64,000 nucleotides of DNA from Mycolicibacterium rhodesiae NBB3 (GTDB lineage Bacteria; Actinomycetota; Actinomycetes; Mycobacteriales; Mycobacteriaceae), in the NCBI RefSeq assembly GCF_000230895.2, contig NC_016604.1, forward strand, positions 6,351,740 to 6,415,739, written 5' to 3'. Positions 58,319-64,000 of the stretch are shown in pieces. The notes beneath the pieces are model-generated. The model was not told the origin of the DNA. It searched no databases and worked only from the letters and a program-made list of their open reading frames with translations. Positions within the stretch are counted from its first letter, which is position 1, and each line of letters begins with the position of its first letter. The position numbers and the translations under genes were made by a program.

Positions 58319-61216
58319 TCAGGTGCGCTCGAGTTCGTCGTCCTCCCACAGCAGCAACTGACGCACCGCAGGGCGGGATCCGTACGGACGCAGCATCGTG
58401 CTCGCCGGACGCGGGCGCACCCGGAGCGGCCACCAGAACCACCGTCCGAGAAGCACGGCGATGGACGGCGTCATGAACGACCGTACGATCAGGGTGTCGA
58501 ACAACAGGCCAAGGGCGATGGTCGTGCCGATCTGCCCGAGCACGACCAGATCGCTGTACACGAAGGACGCCATGGTGAACGCGAACACCAACCCGGCTGC
58601 GGTGACGACGCCACCCGTGCCCGCCATGGCCCGGATGATGCCGGTGTTCAGACCGGCGCCGATTTCCTCCTTGAAACGGGATATCAGCAGCAGGTTGTAG
58701 TCCGAACCGACGGCGAGCAACAGGATAACGGCAAGCGGGATGATCACCCAGTACAACTGGATGCCCAGGATGTGCTGCCAAACCAGTATCGACAGCCCGA
58801 GTGAGGCGCCCAGCGACAGCGCCACCGTTCCGACTATGACGATCGCGGCCACCAGGCTTCGGGTGATGAACATCATGATGAGCAGGATCAGGCCGAGCGC
58901 CGCGATGGCCACGATCATCAGGTCGTACTTCGCGCTTTCCTGGATGTCCTTGTACGTCGCAGCCGTACCGCCGATGTAGATGTGCGAGCCCGCCAGTGGA
59001 GTGCCCTTGACCGCTTCCTCTGCGGCGTGCCTGATCGCATCGATATGTGAAATTCCCTGTGGCGTTGCGGGATCCGTGTCATGCGTGATGATCATCCTGG
59101 CGGCTTTGCCGTCAGGTGAGAGGAACAGCTTCAGACCACGCTGGAATTCTGCGTTCTGGAAGACCTCCGGCGGAACGTAGAACGAGTCGTCGGTCTTGGA
59201 CGCATCGAATGCCGCCCCCAGCGCGGTGGAGTTCTCCAGCGCTGCCGCGTTCTGACTGTAGATGCCCGACAGTGTGGCGTAGTTCGTCATCACCAGATCG
59301 CGGTTGGTCATCTGACTGGCGATCTGAGGTGGAATCAGTTCGAGCAGTCGCGGCTGGACCGCATCCAGTTTGTCCAGGCTCGTCGTGACATTCGCCAGTT
59401 GATCCGTCAGCGAGTTGATACCGTCAAGCGCGTCGAAAAGAGAGCGCAGCGCAGAGCACATCGGGATGTCGAAACAGTGTGGCTCCCAATAGAAGTAGTT
59501 GCGCAGCGGGCGGAACTGGTCGTCGAAGTTGGCGATCTTGTCTCGTAGGTCTTGCGCCACGGCGACGGTTTCGTGGAAGGCTTGCACCTGCTCGTGCGTC
59601 GCATCGTTCGCCTGTTGCTGCAAGGTGGCCTGCTGTCGCAGAATTCCGATGGTCTTGTCGATTTCGTCGACCTGCTTGAGCAGGTCGTTGGCGCGGTCCT
59701 GCTGGTACCCGAGATTTTGTATCTGGCCGGCACTGGAAGCGCTGATCTGGAACGGAATCGATGTGTGGTCCAGCGGCGTGCCCAGCGGCCGCGTGATCGA
59801 TTGCACCTGCGCAATGCCCGTCGTGTGGAAGACGGCCTTGGCCACGCGCTCGAGCAGAATCATGTCGGTCGGATTACGAAGGTCATGGTCGGCTTCGATC
59901 ATCAGCAGTTCCGGATTGAGGCGAGCCTTCGAGAAGTGACGTTCCGCTGCGGCGTAACCGATGTTCGACTGCGCGCGGTCGGGCAGGTAGACGCCTTCGT
60001 CGTAACTGGTCTTATAGCCGGGTAACGCCAGTAGGCCCACCGCGGCCACCGCCAGTGTGGCGACGAGGATCGGTCCGGGCCAACGGACGATCGCCGTTCC
60101 GATCCTGCGCCAGTTCCGCGTGCGCGCCATGCGTTTCGGATCCAGGAGGCCGAAACGAGCACCGATGGTCATCACCGCAGGCGCCAGCGTGAGGGCCGCC
60201 ACCAACGCGACGAACACACCTATCGCTGCGGGTACGCCGAGGCTTTGGAAGTACGGCAGTCGGGTGAAGCTCAGACACAACACCGCACCTGCCACGGTCA
60301 GACCCGACCCGAGAATGACGTGGGCGGTCCCGCGGTACATGTTGTAGTACGCGGTTTCCCGGTCGATTCCGTTGCCCAGGTCTTCGTGGTATCGACCCAT
60401 CAGGAAGATCGCGTAGTCGGTGCCGGCCGCGATGACGAGCAGCGTGAGGATGTTCGTCGAGTACGTCGAGAGTCCGATGATGCTCTCGTTGCCCAGGAAC
60501 GCCACAATGCCTCGGGCCGCGGACATTTCGATGAGAACGGTGATCAGTACCAGCAGCATGGTGACGATCGACCGGTAGACGAGCAACAGCATGACCGCGA
60601 TGACCAGCACCGTGAGGACGGTGACCTTCGTGGTGCCCTCGTTGCCGACCTCGAACTGGTCGGCGACCTGGGGCGCCGGACCTGCGACGTATGCCTTGAC
60701 TCCCGGTGGTGCCGGCGTGCTGTTGACGATGTCGCGCAGCGCGTCAACCGATGCGATCGATTGCGCTTCGCCTTGATCGCCGGTGAGGAACACCTGGACA
60801 TACGCGGCCTTGCCGTCCGAACTCTGCGATCCGGCCGCCGTCAGTGGGTCACCCCAGAAATCCTGGACGTGCTGAACGTGTTTGTGATCCTGCTCGATTC
60901 GATCGATCAGGGTGTCGTAGAACTTGTGGGCGTCGCCTCCGAGTGGCTCGTCCCCTTCCAGCACGACCATCGCCGCGCTGTCGGAGTCGAATTCGTTGAA
61001 GACCTCACCGATCTTCTTGAACGCCTGCAGCGACGGCGAATCGGGAGAGCTGAGTGCGACGTTGTGCGCTTCGCCGACGACCTCCAGTTGCGGGACCAAG
61101 GCGTTGGTGATGCCGGCGATCGCCAGCCAGAAGAGCACGATCGGCACCGAAAGCCAGCGGATCCACTTCGCGATGCGGTCCGTCAGCGATGTGCGTTCCT
61201 CTTGATGGGTGGTCAT
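58319..61216 (-). CDS. MmpL-family RND transporter (with MmpS)
   Basis: The 965-aa protein is a full MmpL closely related to that at 18366: FNEFDSDSAAMVVLEGD, VIAAGTDYAIFLMGRYHED and LAVGSDYNLLLISRFKEE, with the same coiled-coil insertion. It starts 4 bp inside the mmpS gene (ATGA overlap). MmpS-MmpL pairs export siderophores, glycopeptidolipids or drugs across the inner membrane. A TetR gene upstream on the same strand probably regulates it, as for mmpS5-mmpL5. Confidence 0.94.
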   Translation of the reverse strand: MTTHQEERTSLTDRIAKWIRWLSVPIVLFWLAIAGITNALVPQLEVVGEAHNVALSSPDSPSLQAFKKIGEVFNEFDSDSAAMVVLEGDEPLGGDAHKFYDTLIDRIEQDHKHVQHVQDFWGDPLTAAGSQSSDGKAAYVQVFLTGDQGEAQSIASVDALRDIVNSTPAPPGVKAYVAGPAPQVADQFEVGNEGTTKVTVLTVLVIAVMLLLVYRSIVTMLLVLITVLIEMSAARGIVAFLGNESIIGLSTYSTNILTLLVIAAGTDYAIFLMGRYHEDLGNGIDRETAYYNMYRGTAHVILGSGLTVAGAVLCLSFTRLPYFQSLGVPAAIGVFVALVAALTLAPAVMTIGARFGLLDPKRMARTRNWRRIGTAIVRWPGPILVATLAVAAVGLLALPGYKTSYDEGVYLPDRAQSNIGYAAAERHFSKARLNPELLMIEADHDLRNPTDMILLERVAKAVFHTTGIAQVQSITRPLGTPLDHTSIPFQISASSAGQIQNLGYQQDRANDLLKQVDEIDKTIGILRQQATLQQQANDATHEQVQAFHETVAVAQDLRDKIANFDDQFRPLRNYFYWEPHCFDIPMCSALRSLFDALDGINSLTDQLANVTTSLDKLDAVQPRLLELIPPQIASQMTNRDLVMTNYATLSGIYSQNAAALENSTALGAAFDASKTDDSFYVPPEVFQNAEFQRGLKLFLSPDGKAARMIITHDTDPATPQGISHIDAIRHAAEEAVKGTPLAGSHIYIGGTAATYKDIQESAKYDLMIVAIAALGLILLIMMFITRSLVAAIVIVGTVALSLGASLGLSILVWQHILGIQLYWVIIPLAVILLLAVGSDYNLLLISRFKEEIGAGLNTGIIRAMAGTGGVVTAAGLVFAFTMASFVYSDLVVLGQIGTTIALGLLFDTLIVRSFMTPSIAVLLGRWFWWPLRVRPRPASTMLRPYGSRPAVRQLLLWEDDELERT

Positions 61217-61659
61217 CCCGACTTGTCCAGACAGTAGGTGTAGGCGTTCATGGTGTTGACCTGCCGCTCGTCCTTCACGACGCCGTCGATGACGATCCGG
61301 CAGCCGATGGAGTCACCATCGCCCTGCGCCATGACGTTGACGAGCACCGCCGGCTGGGTCGTCGTGGTCTCGTATTTCCACGGCAATGCAACGTCGTTGG
61401 CACGCTGCGGCTGGGCGTTGATGTCCAGATAGTTGACCGTCGCGACCGAACCCGGAGAGCCGAACACCTCGAGGACGACATGCTTGGGGTTGAAGGGCAC
61501 GATCTCGTCGGACAGCGCGTCGGGAGTTGACGTGTCGTGGCCCGAACCGAAAATGCCGTGCAGGCGGAACACCGCATAACCGGCGATGGCGACCACCACG
61601 ACGGCGACGATGAGCATCCAGCCTCGGCCCAGTAGCCGACCAACTGAAATCCGCTGCAC
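61213..61659 (-). CDS. MmpS-family accessory membrane protein
   Basis: The 148-aa protein has one N-terminal helix (about 14-33) and a periplasmic beta-domain with KHVVLEVFGSPGSVATVNYL and GDSIGCRIVIDGVVKDERQV. These are typical of MmpS proteins, which partner a cognate MmpL. The GTG start lacks a strong ribosome site but follows a clear promoter. Confidence 0.9.
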   Translation of the reverse strand: MQRISVGRLLGRGWMLIVAVVVVAIAGYAVFRLHGIFGSGHDTSTPDALSDEIVPFNPKHVVLEVFGSPGSVATVNYLDINAQPQRANDVALPWKYETTTTQPAVLVNVMAQGDGDSIGCRIVIDGVVKDERQVNTMNAYTYCLDKSG

Positions 61660-61698
61660 CCGTCAGCCTTTCGATACGCGACACGACGTCTGGACTGG

Positions 61699-61726
61699 AC
61701 CTTAGCCCAGCCCGGCGACATATCAA
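61699..61726 (-). promoter_or_regulatory. Sigma-A-like promoter of mmpS-mmpL
   Basis: On the minus strand: TTGATA (61726-61721), 16 bp, TAAGGT (61704-61699), 40 bp before the mmpS start. A dyad, TCAAC-CTC-GTTGA (61723-61735), overlaps the -35. Confidence 0.55.
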
Positions 61727-61740
61727 CCTCGTTGACAGTA

Positions 61741-61753
61741 CGGTACGGTACCG
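61741..61753. promoter_or_regulatory. Palindrome CGGTAC-G-GTACCG upstream of mmpS
   Basis: A perfect 13-bp dyad lies 15 bp upstream of the -35. It stands between the TetR gene (ends 61794) and mmpS (start 61659), the expected place for an operator used by that TetR protein. Confidence 0.65.
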
Positions 61754-61793
61754 GACGGCACAACCCGTACGGCTCGTGCGGCGCGCGGTTCTG

Positions 61794-62390
61794 TTAGCGG
61801 TTCAGACGGGTGAGGCTGGGAATCATCACGTCGTCGACGAGTGATTGCACGGTGCGCCGACTCGGCGGCCGCAACGAGAAGATAGACCTGAAGATGAGGT
61901 AGCCGGGCAGCAGGTCCCAGAGATCCTCGGAGATGGCGGCGGCTTCGATCTCGCCGCGCTCGACGGCCTGCCCCAAGATGTGCTTGAACAGGGCCTTGCG
62001 CTGATCGAGGAACTGGTGCTGCATGACATCGTTGAGCGCGGGATTTCGCGTCACTTCGGCCATCACCGCCCGCATGGTGCTGGCATGCGTGCGCGCCTGA
62101 TCGCAGATGACCTCCCCCAACTGCACCAGGTCGCCGCGCAGGCTGCCGGACTCCGGGGCGACGGCAACTTGGCACACTCCCTCGATGAAGGCCGCCAGCA
62201 CCAGTTCGGCCTTGGTCGGCCAACGCCGGTACACGGTCGCCTTGCTGGCCCGCGCCTTCGCCGCGACCGCATCGACGGTCAACCCGTCGTAACCCTCCTC
62301 CTGAAGAAGCCGCAGAGTCACGGCGAGGAGTTCGGCCTCCCGCGGAGACCACGGTGAGGTCTCCATGGCGCGGGCGGCACTGCGGGTCAT
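61794..62390 (-). CDS. TetR-family regulator upstream of mmpS-mmpL
   Basis: The 198-aa protein has the TetR HTH (LLQEEGYDGLTVDAVAAKAR; ASKATVYRRWPTKAELVLAA) and a TetR_C-type ligand domain. It is on the same strand as mmpS-mmpL, 134 bp upstream. A dyad at 62432-62445 lies in front of it. It probably represses the transporter genes and is relieved by a lipophilic ligand. Confidence 0.9.
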   Translation of the reverse strand: MTRSAARAMETSPWSPREAELLAVTLRLLQEEGYDGLTVDAVAAKARASKATVYRRWPTKAELVLAAFIEGVCQVAVAPESGSLRGDLVQLGEVICDQARTHASTMRAVMAEVTRNPALNDVMQHQFLDQRKALFKHILGQAVERGEIEAAAISEDLWDLLPGYLIFRSIFSLRPPSRRTVQSLVDDVMIPSLTRLNR

Positions 62391-62431
62391 CGCACCACCA
62401 TAGATCGTGTCGACGGTTGCTGACCCGAACG

Positions 62432-62445
62432 TTCACACATGTGAA
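62432..62445. promoter_or_regulatory. Palindrome TTCACA-CA-TGTGAA
   Basis: A perfect 14-bp dyad, 42 bp upstream of the TetR start at 62390, suited to autoregulation. No other feature is seen between here and 62697 except the decayed N-terminal part of a TetR gene. Confidence 0.5.
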
Positions 62446-62697
62446 ATTTCTATGCGGGCGGTGCCTGCTCGCTGTGAGGCCGCGAGAATGGCCAGGTGGC
62501 GTCTGCGCCAGCCGGAGATTGTGGCCCCCGCCGCGCCGATGGTTTCACCGCTATGAGGAGGAGCCCAAGAGCGCTGCCCGCTGGTACTCGGTCGGCGCGG
62601 CCAGTCGGTAGCGCGACTGCGTGCGGCGATGCCGCCGATTTGATCGCGGCATGCAGGTCGCACGGGTGGGCGCGTAATGGTTCGCAGCCACGGCTGA

Positions 62698-63183
62698 TCG
62701 GGGAACACGCCGACCTCCGATGAGGAGGCCATCACCCGCATCCTCGACGCCGTCGACGAGATCATCGCCGACGCGGTCACGGCGGTCATCGAAGGCTTGG
62801 TCTTCGCGATCGAGAACCTCACAAAGGATGAACGCATCGGTTTCATGATGACCAGCCGGTCGCGTGGTGAAGTCACGCCGTCGCTCACCTCCGATACGGC
62901 GCTGTCGTTCAGTCGGTCCATGCTGCACCGCTACGAAGTGGATTGGGAAGCAAACGGTTTCGACGACGAGGCCCTTGTCGAACTGTCCGAGTTCTGCCTT
63001 CGCGTGCTTTACTTGTTTCTCATCGACACGGCCAAAGCCCCGCGCCACGGCGACAACCCCCGCACATACCTGGCCCGCTGGGTGGGTCCGGCGGTCATCT
63101 ATCCGCGCTTTGCCGACGCGATGGGCGCGATCACCAAAGTCGCTTCACCGTCCCCTCGGTCGCGGCGCCGTTCGGCGTCCTGA
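62698..63183 (+). pseudogene. Decayed TetR-family gene (C-terminal domain only)
   Basis: After a TGA at 62695, an open frame without a proper start encodes 161 residues (ITRILDAVDEIIADAVTA to YLARWVGPAVIYPRF) that match a TetR ligand-binding domain. The preceding 150 bp has HTH-like scraps (GDAADLIAACRSHGWARNG) but in another frame, ending at a TGA. The N-terminal HTH is therefore broken by at least one frameshift. No functional DNA-binding protein is expected. Confidence 0.6.
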
Positions 63184-63210
63184 ATCCACGGACCTTGTTA
63201 CCATCGCGCC

Positions 63211-63996
63211 GTGGTCGACTCGTCAACGCATTCCCGACGTGACGTCCTCAAATATGCCGCCACCGCACCGGCTCTACTGATCGTCGGCTCGGCGGTCGCG
63301 ACACTGAGCGGCCAGAAGGCATACGCGGCGCCCATGAAGCTCATCGACTTCACGCACCGATTGGTCCCCCCGGAACAGATCAAAGCCGCGGGCTTCGACG
63401 GTGCCCTGGTCTACGTGTCCGAATTACGGCCAGGCGCAGACTTCGATTTCAAGCCCGTCACTCGCGAGTATGCCGACGCGCTGCGGGCCGAGGGTCTCCA
63501 AGTCGTCAGCTGCTATCAGTACGGAAAACCCAACTGGCCCAATGCGCCGTCGGATTACACCCGCGGCTACGACGGTGGCGTCGCGGACGGACAGACCGGA
63601 ATGCGGCTGCACACCGCCGCCGGCGGGCCCGATTCCGCGCCGATCTTCTTCAGCGTCGACGAGGACATCGACCTCGACACCTGGAACAGCGTCGCGGTCG
63701 AATGGTTCCGGGGAATCAACTCGGTGCTGGGGGTGAATCGCACCGGCATCTACGGACACGCGCAAGCCTGCGCATGGGCGATCCAGGACGGCGTCATCGG
63801 CGCTTCGACCACCCCGGGCCACGCGTGGGCGTGGCAGACAAGAGCGTGGTCGGACGGCGAGCGTGAGCCCGCCGCCGTCCTGTATCAGGACGTGATCGTC
63901 ACACCCGACGACCCCGGCGTGATCCTGGCCAACACCAGTGTGGACGTCGACATCGTGCTGGCGCCCGACTTCGGACAGTGGTCCTTGCCGAGATAG
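63211..63996 (+). CDS. Tat-exported DUF1906 (glycoside-hydrolase-like) protein, Rv2525c-like
   Basis: The 261-aa protein has a twin-arginine signal: S8-R-R-D-V-L-K with a hydrophobic core APALLIVGSAVATLSG and a cleavage site after AYAA (near residue 40). The mature part is a DUF1906 TIM barrel (KLIDFTHRL; GLQVVSCYQYG; FFSVDEDIDLDTW; AWAWQTRAW). The likely catalytic acid cluster is Asp-Glu-Asp in SVDEDID. It resembles M. tuberculosis Rv2525c, a Tat substrate linked to cell-wall stress. A peptidoglycan- or glycan-acting role is plausible. The GTG start is followed by the end of the window. Confidence 0.9.
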   Translation: MVDSSTHSRRDVLKYAATAPALLIVGSAVATLSGQKAYAAPMKLIDFTHRLVPPEQIKAAGFDGALVYVSELRPGADFDFKPVTREYADALRAEGLQVVSCYQYGKPNWPNAPSDYTRGYDGGVADGQTGMRLHTAAGGPDSAPIFFSVDEDIDLDTWNSVAVEWFRGINSVLGVNRTGIYGHAQACAWAIQDGVIGASTTPGHAWAWQTRAWSDGEREPAAVLYQDVIVTPDDPGVILANTSVDVDIVLAPDFGQWSLPR

Positions 63997-64000
63997 CGTC

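Overview
The window looks like chromosomal DNA of a rapidly growing, environmental mycobacterium (Mycolicibacterium type). The DNA is GC-rich. It carries three MmpL transporters (one with MmpS), F420- or deazaflavin-type oxidoreductases, a mycofactocin-type short-chain dehydrogenase, an Rv1747-like FHA-ABC exporter, an Rv2525c-like Tat protein, PAS-ANTAR regulators and many TetR and alpha/beta-hydrolase genes. I see no rRNA, tRNA, CRISPR array, phage or intact insertion sequence. All calls come from reading the sequence; no database search was run.

Layout. 0-8 kb: a nitrilase/DUF302 pair, then a five-gene oxidative catabolic operon (Rieske oxygenase, a 107-aa unknown protein, TauD-type dioxygenase, LLM flavin enzyme, CMD protein) divergent from a LysR regulator across a perfect palindrome, then two DUF385-type nitroreductases. 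8-14 kb: a secreted esterase, a SigF/SigB-class sigma factor with an excellent SigF-type promoter of its own, and an MmpL transporter fused to an FHA domain. 13.8-14.4 kb is a non-coding island with a gene scrap, a MITE-like palindromic repeat and a strong terminator. 14-21 kb: three alpha/beta hydrolases, two of them sharing an upstream element, and an orphan MmpL. 21-29 kb is a stress and signalling block: a small membrane protein, STAS, a 1378-aa kinase/phosphatase/anti-sigma fusion, STAS, PAS-ANTAR, PhoU and a YwaF-like protein.

29-34 kb: an acyl-CoA catabolic operon (fused double acyl-CoA dehydrogenase, thiolase-like protein, DUF35 protein) divergent from a TetR gene over a clear operator. 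34-40 kb: general-stress genes (CsbD, two related acidic or membrane proteins, OsmC), two of them behind SigF-type promoters, plus an LLM enzyme, MerR, a second PAS-ANTAR and an SDR. 40.3-45 kb: a tightly coupled four-gene operon of a CDP-alcohol phosphatidyltransferase-like protein lacking two motif aspartates, a PlsC acyltransferase, a CdsA-like cytidylyltransferase and an FHA-FHA-ABC exporter. It looks like a make-and-export module for an unidentified lipid. 45-58 kb: two sulfotransferase-centred catabolic clusters, with an epimerase, thioesterase, mycofactocin-type SDR, amidohydrolase, a second Rieske oxygenase with a TetR, an MFS carrier and a deaminase. 58-62.4 kb: an mmpS-mmpL pair with an upstream TetR gene. 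The end holds a decayed TetR gene and a Tat-exported DUF1906 protein.

How the parts may work together: one thread is stress control. The sigma factor, the fused RsbW/RsbU-like regulator, two STAS antagonists and SigF-type promoters in front of the sigma gene, CsbD and the 35-36 kb gene pair could form one local regulon. A second thread is oxidative catabolism of hydrophobic or aromatic compounds under LysR and TetR control. A third is envelope lipid synthesis and export. These links are inferred from gene order, promoter-like sequences and family knowledge.
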